From: Streptomyces ossamyceticus
GTDB lineage: Bacteria > Actinomycetota > Actinomycetes > Streptomycetales > Streptomycetaceae
Direction: 5' to 3'
Assembly: GCF_001418475.1 (NCBI RefSeq)
Contig: NZ_LIQX01000019.1
Coordinates: 1 to 33,942, forward strand
DNA: 33,942 nucleotides
Both the position numbers and the translations under genes were made by a program. Shown piece by piece: positions 1 to 8,468 of this stretch; within the stretch, counting starts at the first letter, position 1; each line of letters starts with the position of its first letter. The notes below the pieces were generated by a model, which saw only the letters and a program-made list of their open reading frames with translations, was not told the DNA's origin and did no database searches.

Positions 1-77
1 GCCGAGGGAGGGGTGGCGGCGGGTGGCGGCGCTGCTGGGCTGACCACTGCTGAACACCCTCCCCCCGTCCCCTGAAC

Positions 78-1676
78 TCACAGGGCCCGGTCGTGTGTGC
101 TGCCCAGGCGGTTTCCTCCGCACAGTCCTCGGTGGTACTCGACGTACCGCTCGTCGATGTGGTGTTCCGGGTGACGCCTCAGCACGCCAATACGCGACCC
201 GTCCTGGCTCCGTCGTACGATCCAGTCCTCGTCGATGAAAAGGGCCAGTGTGTCGAACTGAACATGGTGATTGGGGCACAGGCACAAAAGGTTCGATGTC
301 TTGTCCGGCCCGTTGTGCGGGTGGCCGAGCCCTTGGATGTGTGCTGCCTCGCTGTAGTGACTGAACCGTGTCTCCAGTCGGAGCCCGCACACCTGACACC
401 GGTGCCCATGGAGCAGTTTGACCCGCTCGACAAGACGCTTGTCCCTGTCCGGGCGCGACACGGTGACCTGGCGGCGCTGACCGCGTCGGCCAGACCGGCC
501 ACCCCCGCCGCTGTCGTCCTGCCCGCCGTCCGATCCCCCGGCGTAGGCGTACCCGCCGAGGCCGACCCGCTCCAGGAGTTCTGGCTGATCGACATCATCG
601 AGGTAGGAGGCGCAGAGCAGACCGATGGCCTCGGCGCGTGCGAGCGGCTGACGCAGGAGTCGCGCCGCCGCCCGCCGGAACCCGGCTCGGCCTCCCGACT
701 CGATGGAAGCCGCCACCGACACCAAGTCAGGGTCGCGGTGCTCCGCGCTCTCAACCTCCCACAGCCCGCTGTCGCTCAGATGCCGGAACGGATACTCCGG
801 CGACACCGCGACACCTGGAGGGCCGAACTCGCTCAGTATGGGCCCGAGCTGGCTCTGCCAAACGTCCAACGGCGCCATCCTGTCGTGGCCTGTCACGAGG
901 CGACCGATCGCCCACAACAGCGTCAGGGACTCGGAGCGTGCACGCGGCCCCGCCGACGTGTCGGCGTCCAGTGTGCCCAGTGCGCGCTGGAGGTCGCCCC
1001 GGCCCAGACTCTCCACGGGGGCTGCGATGCCTTTCCCCAGGACAGGCCGCCTCACCGTGGACGCCTGCCCGCCCAGCAGTTCGTCCAGCAGGTGCAGATG
1101 GAGTTTCCGCTTCGCGGCGGGTACCAGGGTGAGACTCCAGAGTGGAGGCTTCATGTCCAGCGCGGTCAGAACAGGGGCCGCCGGTACTTCGAACTCGATC
1201 ACATCGCCCAGAGCCATGATGTGTTCCCACGTCCTGTGGTTCTCGTCGAACCCCCAGACCTCCGCCGCCAACCCAGGATTGTGGAGCAGGCCCAGGATGC
1301 GCGCCCGAGCGATGAACTTCATCTCCCCGTAGAAGAGGACTTCGTCGCCGACCCTTCGCTCACGAATGGCCACCGCTTTGGCATTGCGTTCCTTCTGAGC
1401 AGGCGTCGCGCCCCAGAGCCGGGCCACACCGTCGGGAAAGAGGCGCTTGAGCTGATCCGCGTTCTCCCCGAGGACGTGCTCGTACTCCGAGAGCCGGATA
1501 CCTGTTCGCACCGAGTGGTGGAAGTGTTTGGGGCCACGCACCTTCGTCCCGCCGCGAGGCTGCAGGACCCACTGAATCGAATCTGATTCTGTGGACCCGG
1601 CCGGTTCGTCCCCTCGTCGACTTCGACCTTCTCGACTGATGTCGAAGACTGCCTGCTCGACATGACCATTCCCCAT
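78..1676 (-). CDS. HNH endonuclease with putative sulfur-binding domain (type IV restriction, McrA-like)
   Basis: A 532-residue protein with a C-terminal HNH nuclease: a CxxC pair (C427, C430), the AAHI histidine H446, and a CPNHH segment near residue 468. The middle (about 230-330) has an LLWAIGRL helix and, near residue 294, an EYPF turn followed by a GLWEV segment. From family knowledge this pattern resembles the sulfur-binding domain of phosphorothioate-dependent enzymes such as ScoMcrA and SprMcrA. The N-terminal 190 residues include a GDEVLFYG strand that may belong to a PUA/EVE-like reader, but this is weak. A glycine-rich linker (about 385-400) separates reader and nuclease. It is the last gene after brxD and brxHI, 73 bp past the brxHI stop. 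The ATG at 1676 lacks a clear ribosome site. HNH is certain; cleavage of modified foreign DNA is inference. Confidence 0.8.
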   Translation of the reverse strand: MGNGHVEQAVFDISREGRSRRGDEPAGSTESDSIQWVLQPRGGTKVRGPKHFHHSVRTGIRLSEYEHVLGENADQLKRLFPDGVARLWGATPAQKERNAKAVAIRERRVGDEVLFYGEMKFIARARILGLLHNPGLAAEVWGFDENHRTWEHIMALGDVIEFEVPAAPVLTALDMKPPLWSLTLVPAAKRKLHLHLLDELLGGQASTVRRPVLGKGIAAPVESLGRGDLQRALGTLDADTSAGPRARSESLTLLWAIGRLVTGHDRMAPLDVWQSQLGPILSEFGPPGVAVSPEYPFRHLSDSGLWEVESAEHRDPDLVSVAASIESGGRAGFRRAAARLLRQPLARAEAIGLLCASYLDDVDQPELLERVGLGGYAYAGGSDGGQDDSGGGGRSGRRGQRRQVTVSRPDRDKRLVERVKLLHGHRCQVCGLRLETRFSHYSEAAHIQGLGHPHNGPDKTSNLLCLCPNHHVQFDTLALFIDEDWIVRRSQDGSRIGVLRRHPEHHIDERYVEYHRGLCGGNRLGSTHDRAL

Positions 1677-1749
1677 AGCGAGCAGATTTTCATACTAACG
1701 AGAGGAACTTGTAATCGCTTTCGGTAACAGACGGCTCCTCCGACGCGAT

Positions 1750-3957
1750 TCAGCCAGTGCGCTGAAAACGCACGGGCTCACAGAGCACCGCGCGAGCGCC
1801 GTCGAAGTCGGCCAAGCGGGCCGCGACCGTAGCGACGGCGAGACGCTCGGGGAGGGCGGCGGAGAACTTCAGACCTCGGACCGCCCTCTGATCCACGTCG
1901 GGAAGGACCAGGTTGTCACCGATGTTCTCGTGTGCCGCGCGCCAGCCGACGGGGGTGATGTCCTCGCGCAACCGCAGCCAGCTGTCCGTGGGCCGTTGCA
2001 GCGGATCGGTGACCGTCTGCAGAGTGGCCGCGAGGGTCGCGTTGGCGCGATAGCCGGCCCACGTCCACCAGCGCACGTCCTTGCCTACGCGGGTCACCAG
2101 CGTGCCACCAGGGTGCACGGTCTCGGGTGCGTCGAATTCACGCTGCTCGGCCAGGCACGTCTCCGCACGTCGAGTCACGGAGACGGGCAGATCCGCGCCC
2201 AGTAGCACCTCGCGCATGGCACGCGTCAGGGCGTAGGACAGTCCGGCCACGCCGCCACTCATCCACTTGGCGACGCCACCGCCGTCGGCAGGTTCGACGA
2301 AGACGCGTTTGCGCAGCCAGTCGATATACGTGACCTGCCAACTGCGACCCCCGAGCAACAGCCGCCGCGGGCCGGGGCGCTCCTCGGTGAGGACGCTCGG
2401 ATCGGTACGGCCGATCTCCGTGCGTCCCGACAGGACGGTGAACTGCGGCGGCGCGGTGAAAGACGCGGTGAGTTCGATGAAGTGCCGCTTTCCAAAACGG
2501 CGTTCAGCCTCCGGTCCCACGAACAGCATGCCACCGTCGCTGTCGAGAAAGCCCTCCTCGGTGAGGAAGCGCAGGATCGGGGTGGCGGATCTGTCGAAGG
2601 GGGCCAGGCCGTTCCACTGGCGGTCCCACAACTGGTCGCCCAGCTTGTGCTGTTGCAGAGTGACTGCGAGGAGTTGCTGAGCCACCAGGTGGCGGGGCTC
2701 TGGCGGCGGGGTGACCGGTTCCACCCAGCCCCGCGACCACAGCAGCAGCAGGCCCGCCGCCTGCAGGAGCGTGTCCTTGCGGGTGGTGAGGAACAGGCAG
2801 TTGCGCACGGTGTCGGGGCGCCTGCCTGTGCGGCCGATGCGCTGCAGGAACGAAGCAACGGAGGCCGGCGAATCAATCTGGATGACGCGGTCCAGGTCTC
2901 CCACGTCGATGCCCAGTTCCAGGGTCGAGGTGGAGACGATGACACAGTCGCGTGCCTCAGCGAAGGCTTGCTCGGAGCGGGCGCGTTCGCCGACGGAGAG
3001 GGAGGCGTGCGACAGGAAAACGGTGACCTCGCGGGCCCGGAGGGCGGCGCCCAGCTCCTCGACCTGTCGGCGTGAGTCGCAGAACACGAGCCGCTTCTCT
3101 CCCCGGTGCAGGGCCGCGATGAGTTTGGCGGCATTCTCCAAGGAGCCCACATAGTCGAGTTCCACCTCGCCCGCAGGTTTGGGGAGTCGGTCGGCGGCAG
3201 CCTTGTCGGGCATCGCGGCTCCGCCTGTGCCAGCAGGCAGCCGCAGTCCTGGGGCGACGACCTGCCCCGTACGGCTTCCGGCGCCAGCGCCCTGCAACCA
3301 GCGCAGCAGTTGGTCCGGGTTCCCGACCGTCGCGGAGAGCCCGACGCGCTGGACAGGTCGTTCGGTGATCCTCTCCAGCCGTTCGAGCACGGCGAGCAGG
3401 TGCCACCCCCGGTCGTCGCCGGCGAAGGCGTGCACTTCGTCGACGACCACGGCCCGCACACCCCCCAGAAGGCGCGCATGGTCGGTCTTGACGCCGATCA
3501 GCATCGCTTCGAGCGACTCGGGGGTGGTGAGCAGGATGTCCGGTGCCTCGGTTCGGATGCGCCGCCGCTGCGACTCTTTGGTGTCGCCGTGCCAGAGCGC
3601 CGCGCGCCTGCCGAGCCACTGGGCGTAGGAGTCGACCCGGGCAACCAGGTTGTTGAGGAGCGCTTTGAGCGGGCACAGGTACAGGACAGAGGTGCCCGTC
3701 CACTTCTGTTCGGTCATCGCCGACAGGAGCGGAAAGCAGGCTGCCTCGGTCTTGCCCCCCGCCGTCGGCGCCAGCAGCACGGCGTCCTGCCCGTCGATGA
3801 GTGGTGTGATCGCCGCCCGCTGGAGGGGGCGCAGATCGGGCCAGCCGAGGGTGTTGACGATGTGATGCAGGACGACGGGATCAAGCCGGTCGAGCACGTC
3901 GGCCCCATCCCCGCACGGGCCCGTACCGGCCGGGCTCCCCTCATCCACCGCCATCAC
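1750..3957 (-). CDS. brxHI: BREX-2 DEAD/DEAH-box helicase BrxHI
   Basis: A 735-residue superfamily 2 helicase. Visible motifs are Walker A APTAGGKT (residues 63-70), a DEVH box in VVVDEVHAF near 172, motif III SATVGNP, and motif VI QRIGRTGR near 374. The N-terminal motor is Lhr-like and is followed by about 300 residues of specific C-terminal sequence, as in BREX-2 helicases. The GTG at 3957 overlaps the brxD TGA by four bases (GTGA); an ATG one codon downstream is the alternative start. This overlap implies translational coupling with brxD. In BREX type 2 this helicase accompanies PglW/X/Y/Z and BrxD, and its exact step in phage exclusion is not established. The family call is firm; the symbol rests on the neighbourhood. 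Confidence 0.9.
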   Translation of the reverse strand: MMAVDEGSPAGTGPCGDGADVLDRLDPVVLHHIVNTLGWPDLRPLQRAAITPLIDGQDAVLLAPTAGGKTEAACFPLLSAMTEQKWTGTSVLYLCPLKALLNNLVARVDSYAQWLGRRAALWHGDTKESQRRRIRTEAPDILLTTPESLEAMLIGVKTDHARLLGGVRAVVVDEVHAFAGDDRGWHLLAVLERLERITERPVQRVGLSATVGNPDQLLRWLQGAGAGSRTGQVVAPGLRLPAGTGGAAMPDKAAADRLPKPAGEVELDYVGSLENAAKLIAALHRGEKRLVFCDSRRQVEELGAALRAREVTVFLSHASLSVGERARSEQAFAEARDCVIVSTSTLELGIDVGDLDRVIQIDSPASVASFLQRIGRTGRRPDTVRNCLFLTTRKDTLLQAAGLLLLWSRGWVEPVTPPPEPRHLVAQQLLAVTLQQHKLGDQLWDRQWNGLAPFDRSATPILRFLTEEGFLDSDGGMLFVGPEAERRFGKRHFIELTASFTAPPQFTVLSGRTEIGRTDPSVLTEERPGPRRLLLGGRSWQVTYIDWLRKRVFVEPADGGGVAKWMSGGVAGLSYALTRAMREVLLGADLPVSVTRRAETCLAEQREFDAPETVHPGGTLVTRVGKDVRWWTWAGYRANATLAATLQTVTDPLQRPTDSWLRLREDITPVGWRAAHENIGDNLVLPDVDQRAVRGLKFSAALPERLAVATVAARLADFDGARAVLCEPVRFQRTG

Positions 3958-5366
3958 AGCTCCAGGTCGATGTCGTCGGCCGAAGCGGGTCCGCCGGTGA
4001 CCGTGGCGGCCAGGTTTCGCTCCACGTCGGTGAGTTCGCTGCTCGTGACCGTCAGCCGGTAGTGCTGCCGGGGGTCGAAGGCGTCGAACTGGTCCACACG
4101 GTCGAGCACGTCACCGACCAGCTTCTTCAGAAACAGGCGGGGAGCCACCCCGGCCTTCCCGCCCAGCGCCCCGCCGACGGCCTGCGCGAGGTCCGCGACG
4201 TAGGAGTCGTCGACGACCGTATGCACGCGCTCGGGCGACGCGGCGGCCTCGGCGTACAGATCCCGGATGGTGGTGCCGAGGCCGATCAGAGACTCCTGGT
4301 TGAAACCGGGGAGCCTGATCTGTACGGCCCGGGGGTTGTCGAAGCGCGGGTCGGTGGTGAAGTCGGTGGCGAGCCTCTGGGCGAGCGGCGCCAGGCGCTG
4401 CACTCCTTGCTGCCCGTCGTAGAAGGCGGGTGTGCCGGTGATGACGAGGTACAGGCCGGGGAAGCGGCCGGAGTGCACCTCGTCGATGAGTTGCCGCAGC
4501 GAGTTGAGCGCCTTGTCCCGGGCGTCCGACCGGACCCGCTGGAGCGTCTCCACCTCGTCGAGTACGACGAAGAGCCCGGTGTGCCCGGAGTCGCGCAGCA
4601 CGGTGAGGAGTCCTTGCAGGAAACCGAGGGCACCGAAATGGTCGAGGTCGCCGCGCACACCTGCGGACCTGCGGGCGGAGGCCGCCACATGCGGCTGGCC
4701 GCCGAGCCACGCAAGGACGGCCGAGGCGGTCGCCTCGTCCCCGTCCGCGAGGGCGGCCCGGTAGCCGCGCAGCGCGGTGGCGAAGGACGGGGCGTGCCGG
4801 GACACCTCGGCGAGCCGCGCCACGAGCAGCTTCTCGACCTCACCGGGCAGTTCCTCCTCGGTCGCGCCGGCCGCGAGGGCGTCCTCCTCCAGTGCGTAGA
4901 ACCAGGCGTCGACAACGGGCCGCAGGGCGCTGGGCGGGAAGCTGGACGTGGCGAGCCTTTCGGTGAGCCGCCGGTAGACAGTCTCCAGCTTGTGCAGCGG
5001 CGTCTCGTTCTCCGAGATCTGGATCTCAGCCACGGCGAAGTTGCGGCGCTTGGCCCGCTCGCCCAGCCAGCGGGTGAAGAACGTCTTGCCGGACCCGTAC
5101 TCACCCCGTACGGCCTTGAACACGGACCCCCCGGAGGCCACGGCGTCCAGCTCGGCGTCCAGGGCCGTCTCGAACCGGTCGAGGCCGGTTGCGAGCAGGT
5201 CGAGCCCGCTCTCCGGCACGGCTCCACGGCGCAGGGCGTCCAAGACGATACGGCGGCGGGCTGCGCTGACCTGGGCAGGGCGCTTGGAGGTGGTGCTCAC
5301 GGGGACCAGTGTTCCATCTTCCCCGTGCAACGTGGCCTCGACGAAGTCCCCTGATACCCGGTTCAT
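3954..5366 (-). CDS. brxD: BREX system ATP-binding protein BrxD
   Basis: A 470-residue AAA-type ATPase with Walker A GEYGSGKT (residues 88-95) and Walker B LFVVLDEVE near 269. The N-terminal core ARRRIVLDALRRGAVPESGLD is typical of BrxD (DUF2791-like) proteins. The ATG at 5366 gives an N-terminal tail longer than the usual family start. A GTG at 5300, which begins MSTTSKRPAQ, is a credible alternative, so the first 22 residues are uncertain. It is the first gene of the minus-strand brxD-brxHI-HNH block and is divergent from the DUF262 cassette across 162 bp. In BREX-2 it is a core accessory ATPase of unknown mechanism. It is not contiguous with pglZ here because a plus-strand cassette lies between them. 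Confidence 0.9.
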   Translation of the reverse strand: MNRVSGDFVEATLHGEDGTLVPVSTTSKRPAQVSAARRRIVLDALRRGAVPESGLDLLATGLDRFETALDAELDAVASGGSVFKAVRGEYGSGKTFFTRWLGERAKRRNFAVAEIQISENETPLHKLETVYRRLTERLATSSFPPSALRPVVDAWFYALEEDALAAGATEEELPGEVEKLLVARLAEVSRHAPSFATALRGYRAALADGDEATASAVLAWLGGQPHVAASARRSAGVRGDLDHFGALGFLQGLLTVLRDSGHTGLFVVLDEVETLQRVRSDARDKALNSLRQLIDEVHSGRFPGLYLVITGTPAFYDGQQGVQRLAPLAQRLATDFTTDPRFDNPRAVQIRLPGFNQESLIGLGTTIRDLYAEAAASPERVHTVVDDSYVADLAQAVGGALGGKAGVAPRLFLKKLVGDVLDRVDQFDAFDPRQHYRLTVTSSELTDVERNLAATVTGGPASADDIDLEL

Positions 5367-5459
5367 GACCCCGTCAGCTTGCTGTCTCCCTGCCCGTGGC
5401 CACGATCCTGAACCTGATCAGCGCGGTGTTCGCGGCCATCTCGTTGTTCGGTGAACCAG

Positions 5460-5489
5460 TTGACTGTCACCGGAAAGCGCTGATGGAAT
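5460..5489 (+). promoter_or_regulatory. Candidate sigma-70-type promoter of the DUF262/CBS-HEPN cassette
   Basis: TTGACT (5460-5465) is followed after 18 bases by TGGAAT (5484-5489), about 40 bases before the DUF262 ATG. A good ribosome site (GGAAGTGGAG) lies just ahead of that ATG. The -35 matches consensus well and the -10 poorly. It is a prediction by eye only. Confidence 0.35.
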
Positions 5490-5528
5490 CACTCTCCGTA
5501 CAGGTATCAGGGTGGGAAGTGGAGTCAC

Positions 5529-7346
5529 ATGGCGGCCCTCGACAACGTGAAACTGAAGGATGTTCTGGCGGATGTAGCCTCGGGATCCTTACAACTGCCC
5601 GACTTCCAGCGGAACTGGAAGTGGGACGACGACCGCATCCGGGCGATCATCGCGACGGTCACCCTTGACTATCCGCTGGGCGTCGTGATGACGCTTCAGA
5701 CCGGGGGTGCGACCCGGTTCCGTTCCCGGACCCTCACCGGTGCACGGCCGGAAGGAGACCCTGCGGCCGACCTCCTGCTGCTGGACGGACAGCAGCGCCT
5801 CACCTCCCTCTTCCAGGCTCTGTGGCTCGACGCCCCGGTGGAGACAGCGGACTCCCGCAACAAGCCCATTCAGCGGTGGTACTACGTCGACATCGCGAAG
5901 GCCGTCGGACCATCCGCGGACCGCGACGAGGCCATCGTGTCCGTCCCGGCCGACAAGGTGCTCAGGACGGATTTCAACCGCACCGTGGTGCTGGATCTGA
6001 GCAGCACCGAGGCCGAGTGCGCAGCCGGCCTCTTCCCTCTCCACTTCGTCTTCGACGCCCAGCGCGTGAACGAGTGGAAGAAGGCGTACATCAAGGCGGA
6101 CGAGGACCGGAACTGGGACCTGTGGGGCCAGTTCGACGAAGCGGTACTCCAGCAGGTCCGAGCCTTCCAGGTCCCGATGATCCGGCTGGGCGCCGCCACC
6201 TCCATGGACGCCGTCTGCGCAGTGTTCGAGCGGGTCAACACGGGCGGTGTGCCCCTGAACGTCTTCGAACTGCTCACCGCGACGTACGCCGGGGACCGCG
6301 ACTACGTGGACCAGACCGGGGACTACTACCAGCTCCCCGAGGTGTGGCGGGAGATCAAGCAGGCACTGGCGCATAAGTACCCGGTCTTCGGCCGCATCGA
6401 CAGCGGTCTTGAGAACGGGCTGAGCAGCATCGACTTCCTGCAGGCCATCGCACTGGTGCGCACCTGGGAGCGCAAGCAGGCGGGCCTCGGGGCCACGGTG
6501 TCCTGCAAGCGCCGCGACCTGCTGGACCTCCCCCTGGTCGACTTCGTCCGCCTGGCTCCCAAGCTCGCCGACGCCTTCGCGTGGGTGGGCGACTTCCTGG
6601 AACAGCAGTGCATCGTCCGCCCGGCCGACCTGCCGTACAAGACGCAGCTGGTCCCGCTCGCGGCCGTCCGCGCCATCCTCGACACGGCGATGGACGGTCT
6701 GGGGGCGGAGGAGAAGATCGAGCAGTGGTTCTGGTGCGGGGTGCTCGGCGAGATGTACGGCGGCTCCACGGAGACGCGCTTCACCAAGGACGTCGAGCAG
6801 CTCGTCCCCTGGATCGCGCAGGATGAGAGGGCACCCGAGACCGTCACGGAGGCCTTCTTCTTCGCCGACCGCCTCGACACCCTGACCACCCGCAACAGCG
6901 CCGCCTACAAGGGGATCTACGCCCTGCTGATCAAGCAGGGGGCGGTGGACTGGCACCACACGGATGCCCCGCTCAGCCCCGGCAGGCTGGACGAGTACGG
7001 CGTGGACATCCGGCAGGTCTTCCCGAAGACGTGGTTCCGGCGGGGCAACAGCGAGGGCCTGCCCACGAGTTCGATCGTGAACAAGACCCCCTTGTCGTAC
7101 CGTGCGGCCATGGATATGACGGGGGCGCCGTCGTCGTATCTGTCCACGATGATCGCCGCGTCCGACATGCGTCCCGAGTGGTTCGACGACGTCCTGGCCA
7201 CCCACCTGATCGATCCGGACGCCCTGCGCGAGAACGACTACGAGCGCTTCTACCGCGACCGCTCCAAGCAGTTGCAGGACCTGGTGCACTCCGCCATGGG
7301 CAAGAAGACGATGCTCCGCGACCTGCCGGAGGACGACGCCCGATGA
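5529..7346 (+). CDS. DUF262 (GmrS/BrxU-like) protein with degenerate HNH-type C-terminus
   Basis: A 605-residue protein whose N-terminal half is a DUF262 domain. It shows LPDFQRNWKW (about residues 22-31), YPLGVV, and the hallmark DGQQRLTSL. DUF262 is the ParB-like NTP-using half of GmrSD-type modification-dependent restriction systems and of BrxU. The C-terminal part keeps the frame of the usual nuclease motif (FPK, then a SIVNKTPLS segment). However, the usual histidine pair before FPK reads RQ (VDIRQVFPKTWF), so the nuclease may be inactive or rebuilt. The start has a GGAAGTGGAG ribosome site. The stop overlaps the next gene by ATGA, so both are probably made together. The cassette is antiparallel to the BREX genes on both sides. 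The DUF262 assignment is firm; a defence role is inference. Confidence 0.85.
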   Translation: MAALDNVKLKDVLADVASGSLQLPDFQRNWKWDDDRIRAIIATVTLDYPLGVVMTLQTGGATRFRSRTLTGARPEGDPAADLLLLDGQQRLTSLFQALWLDAPVETADSRNKPIQRWYYVDIAKAVGPSADRDEAIVSVPADKVLRTDFNRTVVLDLSSTEAECAAGLFPLHFVFDAQRVNEWKKAYIKADEDRNWDLWGQFDEAVLQQVRAFQVPMIRLGAATSMDAVCAVFERVNTGGVPLNVFELLTATYAGDRDYVDQTGDYYQLPEVWREIKQALAHKYPVFGRIDSGLENGLSSIDFLQAIALVRTWERKQAGLGATVSCKRRDLLDLPLVDFVRLAPKLADAFAWVGDFLEQQCIVRPADLPYKTQLVPLAAVRAILDTAMDGLGAEEKIEQWFWCGVLGEMYGGSTETRFTKDVEQLVPWIAQDERAPETVTEAFFFADRLDTLTTRNSAAYKGIYALLIKQGAVDWHHTDAPLSPGRLDEYGVDIRQVFPKTWFRRGNSEGLPTSSIVNKTPLSYRAAMDMTGAPSSYLSTMIAASDMRPEWFDDVLATHLIDPDALRENDYERFYRDRSKQLQDLVHSAMGKKTMLRDLPEDDAR

Positions 7347-8395
7347 CGACCAGGCCTCAGGAGCGGGACATCACCTCGCTCAAGGGCAGGACCGTGTCCG
7401 TGCAGGAGATCCTCGACCTGTTCCAGGTCAGAGTCCGCGACCACCGGACGGTGCACCGGATCTCTCAGGCCCTGACGGACGCAGGGCTGACCACGCTGCC
7501 GGACTTCGCCGTGTGCGCCCTGCGCACCACTGTCGATGTCGTACCGCTGGCGGCTGTTCCCGCACAGCGCACGCCGGCCGATACGGAAGACGAGGCCGAC
7601 GCGACGGACGAGGCCCTGCCCTCGCACGCTCTGCCCCAGCGGCTGCTGCTCGGCGACATCCCGTCCGCGCGGCGCGGCGTGGTGTCCGTGGGCCCCGGCA
7701 CGCCCCTGTCCCAGACGACCTTTCTGATGCGTACGAAGGGCCTATCCCAAATTCCGGTGACCACCGGCATGGCGCAGGTCCACGGCGTCGTCACCTGGGG
7801 ATCCGTGGCCAAGATGTACGAGGCGGGGAAGGAGGCCACCCTGGACAACGCGATGGAGAAGGACTCGCTGCCCGTCGCCGACGCCCGGCAGGAGTTCTTC
7901 GCCGCCCTCCCCGTCATCCGTGAGCACGGCTACCTGCTCGTCCGCGGCGACGACGGCTGCCTCTCGGGCGTCGTCACCGCCGCGGACGTCACGGAACGCT
8001 TCGAGGGGGCGGCCCGCCCCTTCTTCATCGTGGGCGAGATCGAGTCGCTGCTGCGCCGCTGCCTGGGCGCCGCACTGGACACGGAGACCATCAAGGCGGT
8101 CCAGACGAACAAGAAGCCGGAGCATCGCACCGGCCAGGTGTCGGACCTGATGTTCGGTGACTACCTGAGGCTCCTGGACGGCGACCAGACGAAGCAGTCC
8201 TTCGCCGAGCAGGCCGACCGCAACTGGGCGGCCCTGAAGTGGCCCAACATGCCCCGGGAGCAGTTCATCGGCCTGCTGAAGCGGGTGAAGGACATCCGCA
8301 ACCGGATCGCCCACTTCGACGAGAAGCCCCTTCCGCCGGAGATGATCGACGAGCTGACGACCTTCGCGAAGGTGCTCCGGGCGTTCGCGTCGTGA
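7343..8395 (+). CDS. CBS-domain protein with HEPN-like C-terminal domain
   Basis: A 350-residue protein starting at the ATG of the ATGA overlap with the DUF262 stop. Residues about 100-230 form two CBS repeats: VSVGPGTPLSQTTFLM with IPVTTG and VHGVVTWGSV, then LPVADARQEFF with GYLLVRGDDGCLSGVVT. CBS pairs usually bind adenine nucleotides. The C-terminal 120 residues are helical and end with KDIRNRIAHFDEKPL, in which RNRIAH fits the R-x4-H pattern of HEPN ribonucleases and Swt1-like HEPN domains. This suggests a nucleotide-sensing module controlling a possible RNase or scaffold. The function is unproven. Coupling to DUF262 and the position between brxD and pglZ suggest an auxiliary defence module. 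Confidence 0.75.
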   Translation: MTTRPQERDITSLKGRTVSVQEILDLFQVRVRDHRTVHRISQALTDAGLTTLPDFAVCALRTTVDVVPLAAVPAQRTPADTEDEADATDEALPSHALPQRLLLGDIPSARRGVVSVGPGTPLSQTTFLMRTKGLSQIPVTTGMAQVHGVVTWGSVAKMYEAGKEATLDNAMEKDSLPVADARQEFFAALPVIREHGYLLVRGDDGCLSGVVTAADVTERFEGAARPFFIVGEIESLLRRCLGAALDTETIKAVQTNKKPEHRTGQVSDLMFGDYLRLLDGDQTKQSFAEQADRNWAALKWPNMPREQFIGLLKRVKDIRNRIAHFDEKPLPPEMIDELTTFAKVLRAFAS

Positions 8396-8420
8396 GGTAG
8401 CGAGCAACGCGGGTGGACCG

Positions 8421-8460
8421 CTCAGGGTGCCTCAGGGCGAAGGTCACGAGGCACCCCGAG
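8421..8460. terminator. Bidirectional hairpin terminator between CBS-HEPN gene and pglZ
   Basis: A perfect 9-bp inverted repeat, GGGTGCCTC (8425-8433) and GAGGCACCC (8448-8456), is extended by CTC/GAG beyond one mismatch. It lies in the 73-bp convergent gap between the stops at 8395 and 8469, so it can end transcription from both sides. There is no T-run, as is common in high-GC actinomycetes. Confidence 0.7.
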
Positions 8461-8468
8461 TCGTGGCC

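Noticed and set aside
5..67. GGAGGGGTG / CACCCTCCC pairing as a terminator after the HNH gene
   Set aside because: The pairing needs a bulge and has alternative registers in low-complexity G/C runs, so it was too weak to list.
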